64,000 nucleotides of DNA from Metridium senile (taxonomy: Eukaryota; Cnidaria; Anthozoa; Actiniaria; Metridiidae): the NCBI GenBank assembly GCA_949775045.1, contig OX459102.1, positions 19,162,160 to 19,226,159 of the forward strand, given 5' to 3'. The position numbers and the translations under genes are program-made. Below are positions 26,044-39,257 of this stretch, in pieces. A model generated the notes under the pieces. It did not search any database. It had not been told where the DNA came from and saw only the letters and a list, made by a program, of their open reading frames with translations. Positions within the stretch are counted from its first letter, which is position 1; each line of letters starts with the position of its first letter.

Positions 26044-29000
26044 ATGACTGAGAAGGTCGAGGTAGCGACCATCGATCGGCCGAGGGAAAGTATGGCTTCT
26101 GTACCAACCGATCCTGTGCCCTTTGGTGTCTCCCTTGTGGTAAGATAATTAATCTAATACTATTTGATTGGAAATGAAATGAAATACATATCAGGAAGAC
26201 TGTATCGGTGTTTTTAAGGAATCAGTTTGAACATCGGCAATAAATCGATATCAATCTGGGAAAATTATTAATTGATATCGATTGGTAATGGCACAGGGAG
26301 CCCACATTCATTGTTGATTTCCGAATAAAAAAATTGATAAATGTAAATAAAATCGATCAACGTTTAATGCCGTGTCACGCGATTGTTTGACCTAACTGGT
26401 AAACACCGGTATCCTATATCCACGGTCATTTCTTACCCGGCGGGGTACGTTATCAGCGTCTCGGGTTTCGGTTTAACGGATTAACCGTTAAGGCTTACCG
26501 GATTGGCTGAACTTCAAATTTGAAATAGCTATCAACTGTCGCCCGTTCCAGTATACACTAAAAGAGACAAGGGACGCAGCTCCACAGATTAATCGTTGTA
26601 TGTGCGTACAGGGTAAGGGGGGACGGAAGCGGAAATGAATCCTGCGACCGGAAGTTCTCGTCTGCCATTTCAAGCAGTTATAAATAGAGTCGAACCACAA
26701 CTACCCTGCGAGCAGAGGTTTCTTTCTCTTACCTAGAACGACGAGAAAAGTAAAACAACTGTGTAAAGAAGATAAAGTGATATCAATAAATATAGCAAGA
26801 TAACAACAAATAAGACAGTCTTCAATACTTACAACTCCATCACAGGCCAAACGAATCTGAAACAATGTAGCTTCCCGCAGAAGATTCTTATGAACGAATA
26901 CCGAAGCCAGTTATAGTTACAAAAACTTTTATTTCGCGGGCTATCACATAAAGACTGCGCGAAAAAGATAACCGTATGCAGAACGGAAGTTACGATACTG
27001 ACTAAATGACCGAGCTGTCAAGTTTACGACAATAAACACATATCTTTAAGCGTTCAATTTCACTTCCGTCCCCCCTAACCCTAGGCAGAGACTATTCGAA
27101 ACAACGCTAATAATTTGCTGCCCTTTCATCAGCACTAAGGACCATTCTGATTTTTTTTGTTAATGTCATACGTTAGGTAATCTATCTGAGCATCAACTTT
27201 GAGAGGTTTAAAGCTTTCAAGACGTTTCTTGAATTTTTTTCAGAATTTTTATTAGGGTTGCCCATCTCGAGCTGCATCCCTTGTCTCTTTCTTAGCTTTG
27301 AGAAGCCTTAACGGTTAATCCGGTAAGCCGAAACCTGAGACGCTGATAACGTACCCCGCCGGGTAAGAAATGACCGTGGATATAGGATACCGGTGTTTAC
27401 CAGTTAGGTCAAACAATCGCGTGACACGGCATCAAACGTTGATCGATTTTATTTACATTTATCAATTTTTTTATTCGGAAATCAACAATGAATGTGGGCT
27501 CCCTGTGTCAATTGATGATATTAAAATCGATAGACACACGAAGTTGGTTAATTATTAAAAAGTTGGTCATCGATTGATTGTCGATTGCACTGTAAATTAT
27601 GATAATAACTCTTTGAGTGGCACATTTGTGATGTCAACATTTTTGAAACGGGTGTAACAGTGATATAAATTTAACAAATATATTTTACAAATATATTTAA
27701 CATTGTATAAATTAACATGTAAGTTAAATTTAACTTAATTAATTATTTAAAGGCTATTGAAATTTTTTTAATTTTTTTCAGTCAGGAGGTATTGCTGGCA
27801 CTGCCGTTGATGTCATACTATTCCCATTGGATACAATAAAGACTCGTATGCAGTCTGCCGAGGGGTTCTTTAAGGCAGGAGGATTTAAAAGAATATATAG
27901 TGGTATAGGATCAGCTGCCGCAGGCTCTGCCCCTGCAGGTATGATGGTAATTTGACATGAAAATTTAACAATAAAGTAATAAATGTTCTGATATTATTAT
28001 AATTTATGTTGTCAATATGGTCAATAAAGCTGTTAAAAAAATAATAATAATAAATAAATAAAAAAATATACACGAAACACTCTGAAAATATAACAAAAAT
28101 AATCTAGCAACATTAGTCTTTCATAAGGAATATGAAAAAAACATTTTCAACACCACCCAATCACAATATCTCTCACCAAACACTACAAACACTAAAATAC
28201 ACAGCACACCACAGCTTTGGAAAAGCAAACACTGCACACCGAAGGCATTTACATCACCGCCACACAATATCACAATATCTCTCACCAAACACTATGAACA
28301 CCACAGCTTTAAAATTCACCACACACTGCAGCTTTGAAAAAGCAAACACTACACATCGAAGGCATTTACATCACCGCAACACCTCATCACAATATCTCTC
28401 ACCAAACACTATGAACACCACAGCTTTAAAATTCACCACACACTGCAGCTTTGAAAAAGCAAACACTGCACATCGAAGGCATTTACATCACCACAAAACA
28501 GTGAAAAAAAGACGAAAACAACACAAAAAGTATTCATCAACACCGCAATTCCGCATTCCCAAATGCCTCCCTCCTACACATACCTGAATGATCACAACTC
28601 ACCAACAATAATCTCTGTATGTGCCTTTCTTGTGTTTTAGCTGCAACTTTTTTTGCATCATATGAACTAACCAAGAACATACTTAACTCACGTCTACCAT
28701 CATCTTATCTGCCTGGTGTTTACATGGTGTCTGCTGTTGTCGGTGAAGTGGTGAGTTGACTTAAGTTTATAGTTTATTAGGTATAAACACTTCAGTTGTA
28801 CATCTGGGGCCGGTAGTACGAAGGGCGGACAAAAGTTATCCACTGCATAGGGTTTTTATAGATTTTATCTGCTTGATAAGGATATATCTGCTGGATAGTG
28901 CTATTCGCCATTTGTACAACTTAATTATAAGTATTTATTAGTACAGGGGGAGGGTTTTAGCATTATTGATGGGGGCCACATTATTTTCAGAAGCTAATAG

Positions 29001-32000
29001 GGGGTATAATAAACTGTGCAAATACAGGGGAAGGGAGGAGGGTTTATGATATTATTTACCAACCAGGAAGGGGGGTTGCATAAAAGGTGATCTTGCTGAC
29101 CCCCTCCCATACACAAATGAATGAATGCCCCCTTATTATTCTCATTGTTAATCACTTGTTATTTGCACAGTCTTCTCTTGTAGTAAGAGTTCCATTTGAA
29201 GTAGTAAAGCAAAGAGCACAAGCCTACTCTAATATGTCTAGTATTCAATCACTAAAGTTCACCATAGGACAAGAGGTAACAATATAATATTCCAAGTCAA
29301 GGTTTTTTTGTTGTTGTTGTGCATGATAAATTATAGTTTTGCTATGTGCAACAATGTTAACACAAACCTGGACTTGGAACTATCATTTGTGGTCACAGAA
29401 TGGAACTGTGAAAAGGACTATTGATTAAATAATTAAAGAAATAGAAAATATTGTGTGTGTTGTTATAAAGCATATGGAGATCGGCAGGAACACACAAGAA
29501 GTGTTAGGAGAAGCACAACATATAGCAGAGCTTCTTAACACTTCTTCAGTGTTCCTACTGTCCACAAGCACTTTGCAACTACACACAGCACAGTGAGCTA
29601 GTTTCTATTTCTTTTATAAAAAAAAAGAGATAGTTTCAACATGGAAAAAAATTTAAAAAATAAAATCGTTTTTGCATGATGTGTGATATCATAAAGCATG
29701 CAAGTTGACCAATCAGACTGTGTGATTTCTAATATTTATTTTGTAAAAAGTTATAATCCTATGACAAGTTTGATTTCCTTACACATGTAATATCAATTCA
29801 AGAGTGCAAATAATGATAATGACACTGACGAGTGTTCACTAGTTCTTATATATTCAATTATATATTTTAGGGATTCCGAGGATTATACAGAGGATTTCTT
29901 AGTACTTTAGTTAGAGAGGTATGTAGATATTATAGTTTTAACTGTTTTTTGTTTTTATTTGCATTCATTTCTTCACTTTATTTTATCATTTCTATTTTAG
30001 GTTCCATTTGCATTTCTTGAAATTCCATTATGGGAGTTATTAAAGGTGAATAAAAGTTAGACACGTTATCAATCAATCAATCAATCAATTAATCTGCAAT
30101 CAATCAATCAACCAATCAATTAATGAATCAATCAATCTGTCAGTTGAAAAAAACTCTGCTAATCTGCTCATCAATTAATCAGTCATTCCATCAATTAATC
30201 AGCCAGTCAATCAATCAGTCAGTCAGTCAATTAATCAGTCAGTCAATCAATTAATCAGTCAGTCAGTCAATTAATCAGTCAATCAACCAATCAGTCAATC
30301 AATGAACCAGTCATTTAACCAATCAATCAATCAATGCAGTATTTATTAATGATGAAGTGCTTAAATAAAAATTAACAACATGTTAAGAATTTGATTATTA
30401 AAGCTTTTTAGAATGTTATATTACTGGAATTTATATTCTCATTTAAATCTGAGAGTAATAAGCTAAGGGACGGACCATTAGATTTTTGAGGGGAGGGGTG
30501 GGCAAATACCAAAAAAAAATTCGAGCACAGCCTAAAAGTGGAAAAAAAAATTCGAGCACATCAAATATACGGAAAAAAAAAATTCGTGCAATTAATTAAT
30601 ATATTTCATTAATATATTTAACAAAATTTATTCCGTAAAAAAAATTCCTACAAGCAAATCCTGATATAAAAAAAATTCCTGCACATACTTGGAGTGGAAA
30701 AAAAATATCCTGCAAAAAAAAATTGCCCACCACCCCCCCCCCCCCCCCCCGCCCCTCAAAAATCTAATGGTCCGTCCCTAACTAAAATAAAATGGAAACT
30801 AGCTGGTATAGGCTGCATCGGTATTTGATATAAACGGTAGGCAATAAAATACAATTTGTAACACGATAAAAAATGGTGTTACAAATTTCATTTCATTTTT
30901 TTTCAAGTTATACAACCAAACATATCATTTCTCATCTAGTTATGTCATTCATTATCAATACTATTAGTGTAATATTGATTTAGTCCATCATAATCTTGTT
31001 CAATCTCCCTTTTAGTCTGGTTGGTCCAAATACCAAGGCTACAACGTGAATGCCTTTCAGTCTGGAGTTTGTGGAGCGATAGCAGGTATTGAAGTACAAC
31101 ATAATTATGTCAATCAACCAATTAAACATGAATAAACAGTCTATGCGTGCTATATAAGAGGTTATTAAACAAGTTGGAACTTTTATCTAGTTTTTTTTTG
31201 CGCAATATGCTGATCAGCTTTGTGTACCAGTTCGTTGGGCTACCTGTGGAATTATCGACGTCACCGCTTTTTTCCATTTACGTTCATCCTGTTGGAAAGT
31301 CGTTGGAAAGTCGTTTGAAAATGATTAGCGGTTTTCTGATCAAAAAAAACCTAGAGGACTTGTAGCCTTTATCAAGAACCGAACCAAAAATTGAGCCGTC
31401 GGTAAGAAGTACAGCAGTCATCAATTTCATGTAAACAAAAATGGTGGAACAAAATGAGCGGGAAATTAAATGGTACACGCGTCAAACCGGAAGAACCGAA
31501 AAGAGCGGGAAAACTGGATTGCCTCAATCTCAAGTCCGAGATTTCCGGAAATTTCATAAATACGCTTACAAGGTACCATTGTATTGTATTTACAACCGGT
31601 ATTTCCTGAAAAGCACCCAAGTAGTCTAAAGCTATTCATTTCATTACCGTTTTAAACATATTTATCCATTGTTTTCAGGCGGAGTTGCCGCTGCTGCCAC
31701 GACACCTTTGGATGTTGTAAAGACTAGAATCATGCTAGCACCGGTAAATTACAAGATAATATTATATTTGCATTAAAATAGCTCCAAGACTCGGACAAAC
31801 ATCGTGTTCAGTTTTTCTGTGTTTAGCAATATATGAACCGATCTTATCATTTCCTGCTGAAATTAGAATAACAACGTGGTTAAACAAAGATTTGCCGGCT
31901 TTGATCGGCATTGAAAATAGTCTGCTGAAAGTTAAATAAAAGTTTGTTTGTCCGAGTAAGGCCTTTGTCTCCATTTTTGTGACGTCATTCATGCGCTGCG

Positions 32001-32937
32001 CTATTGATGGCTCCCTTGCTAGCTCTTGTTTTGTAAGTTTGGGCCTCTTCCAATAAATCAGTTATAAACGTAAATTATATAACTACGTTGTTTCCACTCT
32101 TTAAACAAAAAATATATAAAAAGAAGCAAAAATGTCGATTGTGATATGGTGTTGTTTTATTGTTTTAGAAAGACAGTATAGAAACAAGATTAGGTATTTA
32201 TCGTATGCTTTTACTTGTAAAGAAAGAACAGGGAATTAAAGGGTAAGTCTCTTGTAACATCGTGATCACTGTTATCATCGCTGTCGAGATATACACCTAT
32301 TTCAAAAATCTTTGTCGCAATCAAAACTACAGTCCACACTCTGAAGCCTGCAAAGGATGTCGGTATTTCTACTATTGCTATCTAATATATTCAAAATATT
32401 TTTTGGTTGTATGTGTTTGTATCAGATATGAACATAACAAATTGTTGTAGTGGTAGATGATGAAACAAATATTTATTTAAAAAGCGCGTAATAAATCACA
32501 CATTCAGTTCATATTACCAACATCCTTTGCAAGCTTCAGAGTGTGGACTGTAGCTTTGGCTGCGACAACGATTTTTGAAATAGGTGTATCATCATCATCA
32601 TCACTATCATAGGCATCATCATCCGATCGCTATCATCCGATCATCATCATCATCAACATCATCATCACTTACATAGGAATCAACATCATCATCGTAATCA
32701 TTACCGTCCTCATCATCATCACCCCACCCCCACCCCCACCCCCACCCCCACCATCATCACCGTTACGTTATCCCCCTTTATATTCAGTGATGTTTTCTTA
32801 TTCTTACCAGTCTCTTCGCGGGTGTGTGGGTCCGTTTAACGTGGATAGCTGTTGGAGGAGCTATATTCTTTGGTTTCTATGACAAAGCTAAACACGTACT
32901 GATGAGGCAAAGAAAGGAGAACAGCTTGGACACGTGA
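26044..32937 (+). CDS. SLC25A26: Mitochondrial S-adenosylmethionine carrier
   Basis: Ten exons: 26044-26139, 27782-27938, 28641-28750, 29171-29275, 29871-29918, 30001-30045, 31016-31085, 31679-31743, 32169-32242, 32811-32937. Junctions are GT-AG, phases agree, and the product is 298 aa (274 in human). Three tandem carrier repeats carry the signatures PLDTIK, PFEVVK and [36 protein letters not shown] and [17 protein letters not shown] match the SAM carrier subgroup. The family exchanges cytosolic SAM for matrix S-adenosylhomocysteine across the inner membrane, feeding mitochondrial methylation. The first ATG gives a 32-residue lead; a second in-frame ATG at 26092 could also serve. The stop is 2 nt before an AATAAA. 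Confidence 0.96.
26270..27545. mobile_element. 1.3-kb foldback-like inverted-repeat element
   Basis: In SLC25A26 intron 1, an arm at about 26300-26500 (GCCGTGTCACGCGATTGTTT, CACCGGTATCCTATATCCAC, GTTATCAGCGTCTC) is mirrored at about 27305-27505. Inner blocks also pair: 26561-26582 with 27269-27292, and 26610-26635 with 27055-27082. No transposase is visible. Confidence 0.88.
28161..28500 (+). repeat. Tandem repeat of about 109-117 bp, three copies
   Basis: TCACAATATCTCTCACCAAA starts at about 28161, 28270 and 28387. The last two copies are nearly identical over 117 bp (39 codons), so a 151-codon frame stays open at 28132-28587. It lies in SLC25A26 intron 2 and has no sign of being a gene. 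Confidence 0.88.
29450..29600. repeat. Imperfect palindrome in SLC25A26 intron 4
   Basis: AGGAACACACAAGAAGTGTTA at about 29490 pairs imperfectly with TAACACTTCTTCAGTGTTCCT at about 29538. Probably a small MITE. Confidence 0.55.
30065..30345 (+). repeat. AATC/AGTC tetranucleotide tract in SLC25A26 intron 6
   Basis: CAATCAATCAAT and AGTCAGTCAATT words run through this interval. Confidence 0.9.
30464..30781. mobile_element. MITE-like element with 30-bp terminal inverted repeats
   Basis: AGGGACGGACCATTAGATTT at the left pairs with AAATCTAATGGTCCGTCCCT at the right. The interior has tandem A-runs with TTCGAGCACA or TTCCTGCA, and a poly-C run. Confidence 0.9.
32287..32588. mobile_element. 302-bp inverted-repeat MITE in SLC25A26 intron 9
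   Basis: ATACACCTATTTCAAAAATC pairs with GATTTTTGAAATAGGTGTAT, and CTACAGTCCACACTCTGAAG with CTTCAGAGTGTGGACTGTAG. The terminal motif resembles the repeats at 25165-25325 and 50520-50905. Confidence 0.9.
32589..32762 (+). repeat. ATC trinucleotide and CCCCAC tandem tract
   Basis: ATCATCATC runs are followed by CCCCAC copies at about 32723-32750, just before the last SLC25A26 exon. Confidence 0.88.
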
Positions 32938-32939
32938 CA

Positions 32940-32945
32940 AATAAA
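32940..32945 (+). terminator. SLC25A26 polyadenylation signal AATAAA
   Basis: AATAAA begins 3 nt after the last base of the stop codon. A second AATAAA near 33350 could give a longer 3' UTR. Confidence 0.65.
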
Positions 32946-35926
32946 GACTTGTAGGGACATTAACCAATTACCACTGTTATTGGTGAGAACGATTTGCTTT
33001 TAATAACGGACAAGATCAGAGATGGATGGAAGTCCTTTTCCACAAAAACGTTATTAAAATAACAGTTTAAACAGAGTTTTATGGACAACTGCAACACGGG
33101 GCTTTTTTATCAATTATTCTCTGATTTAGGCACTGCATTGCAGTTCTGCATTTTTAGTATTGTAAAGAGTAGAAGATGTAATAGATCAAACCCGGGTGTT
33201 TCATCCTATATTATCAAAACAACTCCACGCATCTACCACTTACTCAGTACGATTAAGACATCCTCTAATAACATAAAGATCGTAATCAATGATGTAAATG
33301 ATTCAACTCTAAAGCCAATTAACAAACCAAACGTTAAATAAATGAAAAATCAATAAACATTTTTAATTGATGTATTGCTGTTTTAAGAGCAAATTATCTT
33401 CAAATGCTCTTTTCGTCAATCCTTGATTTGAGACCTCTTATCTAAACTCTTTAGACAAGTATTGCAGAGAGGATTAAACCATCGTAAAACGTTTGCTTTT
33501 GAGGACTAATTGTACGTGTTTTTTAATTCTTTAACGCATAAAATAAGGAATAATTGAGAGACTATTTCTTAATTATTTCTTAACTATTCAACCCTGAAAC
33601 AAATTTTGCCCTGAAAAAATAGCTTTTCGTGCAATTTATGGATTATAATAGTCTTTTTATCCCTTGTTTTTTTTCCTCAAAAATATGACACGCAAAGATA
33701 ACATGGTCAGCAGACGCCATACACAGCAAGAGGAAGAAACATAGATTTATATAAACGAACATCCATAAAAGTTCTCCATTCCGACGATTAAGACAAATTA
33801 TGTCAACTGAAAAATAGCAGAAATCTTTACTAAAAGAAGTAAAATGATCAATGTTTACTGATATAATTAAATATTTTGACATTTTAAAAATTGAGAAAAA
33901 TAACATAAGACAATATAGTAAAAATACCTGAAAAACGAGCGCGATATTTCAGTCGAAAAATGACTAATAGTCTAACTTTACATATTCAAAACACCGTATA
34001 AATAACTCGTGATTCAATAATTAAATTGTGTAGTCTTTCACAAAAAGGTCTCCCGCAAATTTTCCCTCACAAAAACGGTTTAACCCATGCATAGTGTATA
34101 AGCGCTACACACGTGAGAATCATGAAAAGCATGAACTTACATACTGTGAAGAAACAACGAAAATAAATCAAACCACGTTAGGTAGTTGGTTGGCAGCTTG
34201 CCGATTAGTCCGTCTCATAGCGTTCTCACAATTATAATGACGTCCTAACAGGACAATTATCGATCTAACTGCGAGAGGGAAAAAAACATACGGTATCAAA
34301 AATGAATCATTTTCAAACCACAATATGAGTTCAGAACTTTTGAAAAAGATCGAGGTTTTGGGTTGAAAAGCGGTATGTTTTGAAGTGAACAATTCAACAA
34401 TTGATTTTCAATATTGAATATTGTTATATTGACATGAGAAATGCTTTAACGGTGTCAATGGAAAGCACTTGATTTTTCCGATTCGTTAATTACCAACGAA
34501 CAAATTTTACGAAACATGAATAGATATTGGTACTAACTCTGTTCTATAGTCCCAAGTCAAAAGGGCTTTTACAATTGTCACATGTTGCCATCACAATACA
34601 AAAGTTATTCTATATTCGTGGTTGTGATGGGTATAAAGTTAGCGGCTAGCTTTCTAAAAATACTTTGCGTTCGATTTGCATATTGTGGAGTTATGGATCA
34701 ACTCTTTAAGATGATTCACACGCAAATGATTTTTGTTAAGTAACTAAGTACAATTCAAATGAACATATAACCTTTTTAAATCAAAGATGAATACAAAATT
34801 CTGCAACGTTAAACTTCAAGATTTCAAAAAAATTCAGCGTTTTGGTCGACGTCTTTGTGTTTTTAATTTTTTCTAATCTAAATCTTCCTTAGTTCCCTCT
34901 AATCCTAGAAGAATTACCGATAGACCAAAATTCTAGTTTATCGCACGGACAAAGGGCCTCGAATAGACCGGTGATTTTCTCACCTAAGTTAACCAATCAG
35001 AAAGCGAGTTAAGGAGCCTGTCTGCGCCGTTGTTGCGAAAAGGATTTTTTCATTGAACATCTGTTGATATTAATAAGTATGTTGTATTCACCGACGAAAT
35101 GATTATTTACCAGAAATTCGCTGGCAAATTGGTACTAGTATCCAAACAGTTGAGATGATTAGTGTTTTTTTAGTTCAAGTGGGGTCGTTTTTGAGGGTTA
35201 AAATATAGAAATGTTGAGCGCATGGTCCTGTTTCGCTTCCTGGTATATGGTCATTGTCTGAACACATACAGTCAGAACACAGTAATTAAAAATGGCATCC
35301 AAACCAGGTAAGATATGTTTATTTATTCTTCAAACTACTAGGCAATATTTACCTCTCTATTTATAATATTTACACTCCATTTCTCCCGATCTCTCTTAGA
35401 AGATATCGCTCGATTTCGACTCGGCTATTGCAGTCCGAAACGAGAACGCGATCTTCGATCATTTATCGTTTCGATATGTAACTACAATTGTAATATTGTA
35501 CTTTTACAAGTTATCTTAGTGTTCTTTTAGTAGAAATACAGTCTCGTCGTTGTTTGTTGCTCCTGATTGACGCACTGTTTTCTGTTCCTAAATGATTCGT
35601 GACATGTAGTGATGAAGACGACATGAATTCACTAGGAGACCTTTTCCACTCTCTTGTCCTACGACGTCCTGCCCGCCCGTGTTCGCTTTGCTTTAGTGTT
35701 TCGCTGTATGACTTTATACTCTCTTGCTGTTAATCTCCCAAATCATCACTGTTCTAAATGCAACTTTGCGTTGCCTCCGTCATTCTCAACTTCAGTGTCA
35801 TTTTGAACGAGTTCTTTTTGGCGGGCTCGGTTGTGTGGGACTACTCAATTTTTCTCGCTATTAAGCCTCCAAAGTTATCTCATTTCTAACAGTTTGTTAG
35901 CCTTTCTCAGTTGCACTTGTGTCTTC
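32946..35926. other. AT-rich intergenic stretch, no gene seen
   Basis: Only short ORFs without recognisable domains or coding character (for example 33643-33906 and 34168-34392, both minus). No clear element ends were seen. Confidence 0.55.
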
Positions 35927-35932
35927 TTTAAT
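35927..35932 (-). terminator. Possible polyadenylation signal for BH3 gene 1 (ATTAAA)
   Basis: Minus-strand ATTAAA lies about 117 nt beyond the stop of the 36049-36258 gene. It is a common variant hexamer. Confidence 0.35.
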
Positions 35933-36048
35933 AAGAGAACGCCCCATGAGCTTGCTTCTCTGTGGGACCTTCGTCAGTCTCCCTCGTTGTTAAACCTCTT
36001 AAATTATCTCAACTCTTAGAGCATTTCTGTGCTTTTCTCCATCGCTTT

Positions 36049-36258
36049 TCAAATTGCACCATCTTTGATGAGGAAGAAGACGGCCTCCAGACAGATCCTA
36101 GCGATCATATTGCCTGCTGTCGTTGTTATTTGCTCCTTGTAGTGTGGGTCATACTTCTCTGTCAACTCGTCCCCAACCTTGGCTAGTTCTATTGCCAACT
36201 GTTCTAACGTTTGTGTTGGGGCAGGCTCTGTTACACTGACTTCAGCTCTCTTGTCCAT
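36049..36258 (-). CDS. BH3-only-like small protein 1
   Basis: 69 aa. Residues 21-36, LAIELAKVGDELTEKY, fit the BH3 pattern: hydrophobic at -8, -4, -1 and +3 around G29-D30. The Y six residues after the D also fits Bak and Bim BH3 helices. Residues 51-64 form a short hydrophobic tail that could anchor in a membrane. There is no BH1 NWGR motif and the length is far below a Bcl-2 protein, so BH3-only is the best class. The ATG follows an acceptor (TTTTTAG, exon from 36272) by 14 nt. A 5' exon of about 105 nt ends at 36554 with a GT donor, and a TATAAAA sits upstream. Members bind Bcl-2 proteins to control mitochondrial apoptosis; that role is inferred here from the motif. Confidence 0.6.
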   Translation of the reverse strand: MDKRAEVSVTEPAPTQTLEQLAIELAKVGDELTEKYDPHYKEQITTTAGNMIARICLEAVFFLIKDGAI

Positions 36259-36553
36259 TGTTTAATAAATTTCTAAAAATACAAAAAAGGGAAACATGAT
36301 GAGAATCTTAAACCAAACTTTCTTTCCATTTGATTATTGTTAGGGTCATATTTTTGATGTAAATTTGCTTTCAAAATGATTTCAGTTTTAGAAGAGAAAT
36401 GTCATTTTGTGTATTTCCTGCTGTGGTTGAGTTAATATCTTTAAATAGAGGCGCTGTCCCGAAGTGAAAGCTACATCAGCAGGAGACAAATTTACATCGA
36501 AAAACGAAATTAAAACCAACATTGAATGTAACACAAGTAAACAAATGAATTAC

Positions 36554-36662
36554 CTTGTTGATCAGTAGCGTAATTTCCTTGATTTCGATTGGAATATCTC
36601 CCTGTCAGTCGATAGAATTAATCGTTCTTCTCCACTTGACTCGTGTACGATGTGATTTAAAG
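36554..36662 (-). other. Predicted non-coding exon 1 of BH3 gene 1
   Basis: The 3' end is a donor CAACAAG|GTAATT at 36554/36553. The 5' end is inferred about 28-30 nt from the TATA box. It contains no ATG. The intron to 36273 is 281 bp. Confidence 0.5.
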
Positions 36663-36689
36663 TTTACTGGACGCGATCAACATTGTTGC

Positions 36690-36696
36690 TTTTATA
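36690..36696 (-). promoter_or_regulatory. TATA box of BH3 gene 1
   Basis: TATAAAA on the minus strand (context GTTATAAAAGC), placed correctly for a start at about 36662. Confidence 0.6.
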
Positions 36697-36720
36697 ACAA
36701 CGCAGTTCTGCGAACATGAC

Positions 36721-39255
36721 TTACTTTCGATTCAAGAACACGAACACAGCTAAACTTGAATCACGGAATATATCCTCACGCGATGTTTGTGCTTTGTTTT
36801 GACCGAATCCTGGGTTTTCATTGGTTAAGAAACATGTATGTGCTGTCTGCGCGCTTTTGGAAACATGTGATTACTCACGCAAAAAAAAAGAGCCAACCAG
36901 AGGCGATTATCAGAAAGTCTAGACGCACCCTTTTTCGTCCCTAAAAGCACCAACTGGCTATCCTAAACCTCGATTAATTCCCTCCCACTATTAAATATAT
37001 CTAATATATTGAATATATCAAGTCTATAATCTTCGTTTTTAGTCGTTTTCGTTCCTTGCATTCAGGACGTGTTTAAGAAGTCTTTGTGTGCAGCGTTCTT
37101 GATTAGTACTTAGGACCCAGGGACGCGCCGTCGTACCGTCCAGGCACGTCCGGCTAGGGGATACCTAGTACTACCTCGGTCAGTCACGGAAGACTTTCAC
37201 ACTTCAATGTGCACGTGGCCGGCTATCATGTTTCATAAGTGACGTGTTTTTCAATGAACATATGTAGGTGTTTGGCGAATTATATAAACACGACCTTATT
37301 TTTTTGAAGAAGAAATACACAAAATGTTTACCTGTACACAGTTCGGGTTGTTGAGCAAGATTCTTTGTTTCAAACGGTTTGTTTCATCGTTCTCGACTAT
37401 TAGTGAATTGTAAAAATCGGACATGATCACAAATGATGCACTTTAATGAACAAACAGAAGTGTTTACCTGGAGTTATTTACCACAGCAATAATTACCAAT
37501 ATTTGTAAAAGAATTCCAGTCATAAACTGAAATATCAAAAATCGATCGTTTACGCCTTTCAAATAGCCAACATCATAGCAATGATTATTGGGATCAGATA
37601 GATTGTTGTGCAGTGTTCTCTGACTCAGTGTCAGAACTTCGCCGGATATGACCGAGAAAACAGGTGTATCAGTTCAGAAGAACAGATTGAACATTTTACC
37701 CAAAATAAATCGGCATCTGATCGCAATTTTAATATTATACTTTGTCTTCTTTTGCATGCATATTATAGAGCAGTTAACATGGACTGAGAAAGTGTATCCC
37801 AGTACGTTTTCATGAGAAGGTCTTATCTAACTGCAATTCTAGGATAGACTATGAATAAGGATAAACCCATTTTCAAAAGCCCTTTTCTAGCTGACTTATA
37901 CTTAGTTTGACGATTAGAATCTGAATTTAGTGTACATTTGATACGACTGAGTGTAGTATTAGCTTCCGATAAGACTGGGTAAAGACCTCCCGTATCATAG
38001 GCGTGAAACATTAACAAAACAAATTGATAATATTGGCTTTGTTTACGCTGTGAGTGCACTCATGATCCATGCATCCCGTAATTGACTGCAAACTGTTCTA
38101 ACACTGTATCAAGCACTAGAACTACTTGGAGTATTTAAATCAGTATTGCAAAAAATATTTGCATAAAATGTATTAGCGTGTTCCTTTTAAAGATTAAAAG
38201 TCTTTTGTTTAAATATCTTTAATAATGATATTTAAGAAATTTTATTTTTCAACAGTGAAATGGCTTGAATTCAGCACTAAATATCACGTTTTTGATCGAA
38301 AAATCGGATTATGTTTCATCAAAAAGTTCAATTTGTTAAAATAAACTTTAATCTTCGTAAAATTAACGATTTTTTATCGAGTTTTTGGTTCGTGAGCACT
38401 AAGTACTCTGCTTGTGAAACTGGTGAGTTTGTCGCCTCGGTTAGCCAATAGCGTTGCGAGTTGGAAAGCTGTGTTTAATTAGCCAATCAGAGCCTTGGAA
38501 ATAGAGAAGCTGTTTTTTTTAATAAACACAAAGCCGCCATTAACTGTTCGTGTTGGAAGAATAATTTACTCAAAACATGAGTTTATTTTATGAAAACTAT
38601 ATCGATTCTTTATTAGCAATTGAATCACACGTAATAAAGTTTGTTTCATAAATCTATTTGTAATTTTTATGCCAATCTATTTAAGTTTTTTCGATATTCA
38701 ATCGCTTAACTAACCCGAGATTAACCATAAGCCGATTTTGAGGCAATAAATGGCATTTAAGTAACTCCGTTCTCAAACACATCCCAAGCATAGTACAGTT
38801 TGCTATATATTATTGCTTTAAATTTCAGAGAATCGTTCCCGTGCGATCTCGACCAGAAAACAAAATGGCGGAGCCGATGATAACGCGTGTGAACACGCCT
38901 GCTCTTCTTGTCCTTTCTAACGGCACGGCAGAAACAACATATCAAAGCCAGGTTTGATTTAGTCATATGATTTTAAAATAAAACGAAAAAGCTGTTTTTA
39001 GGACATGATGATTATTGGTACCACTTGGAACTACAACTTTAGTGTTGCTTTCAGTCGATAATTTTGAAAAGCCGAAAAGCACGCGCAAACTGTCACGTCT
39101 GTCCAGTCACGGAACGGTACAGATTACAGTAAATCAACTCGATGATTACAGTATGGTTACCGCAAGGATTTAACGGCCAAAATTTACAATAAGAACTTGA
39201 AAACTCATAACACACTGAAAAAAACTCGCTATTTTGATCGCGAAACATCACCTAG
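36721..39255. other. AT-rich spacer between BH3 genes 1 and 2, left part
   Basis: No supported gene. A locally GC-rich patch at 37110-37200 can form a hairpin (TTAGTACTTAGG against CCTAGTACTA). Confidence 0.5.
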
Positions 39256-39257
39256 CA

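Noticed and set aside
28132..28587. 151-codon frame considered as a gene
   Set aside because: Tandem repeat in an intron, no domain, no promoter or signal.
36756..36944. 62-codon plus frame upstream of BH3 gene 1, considered as a divergent partner
   Set aside because: No domain, no splice or promoter signals, and typical of chance frames.
37090..37200. Possible 5S rRNA fragment (TTAGTACTTAGG)
   Set aside because: Similarity is limited to about 12 bases and is better explained as a hairpin with CCTAGTACTA.
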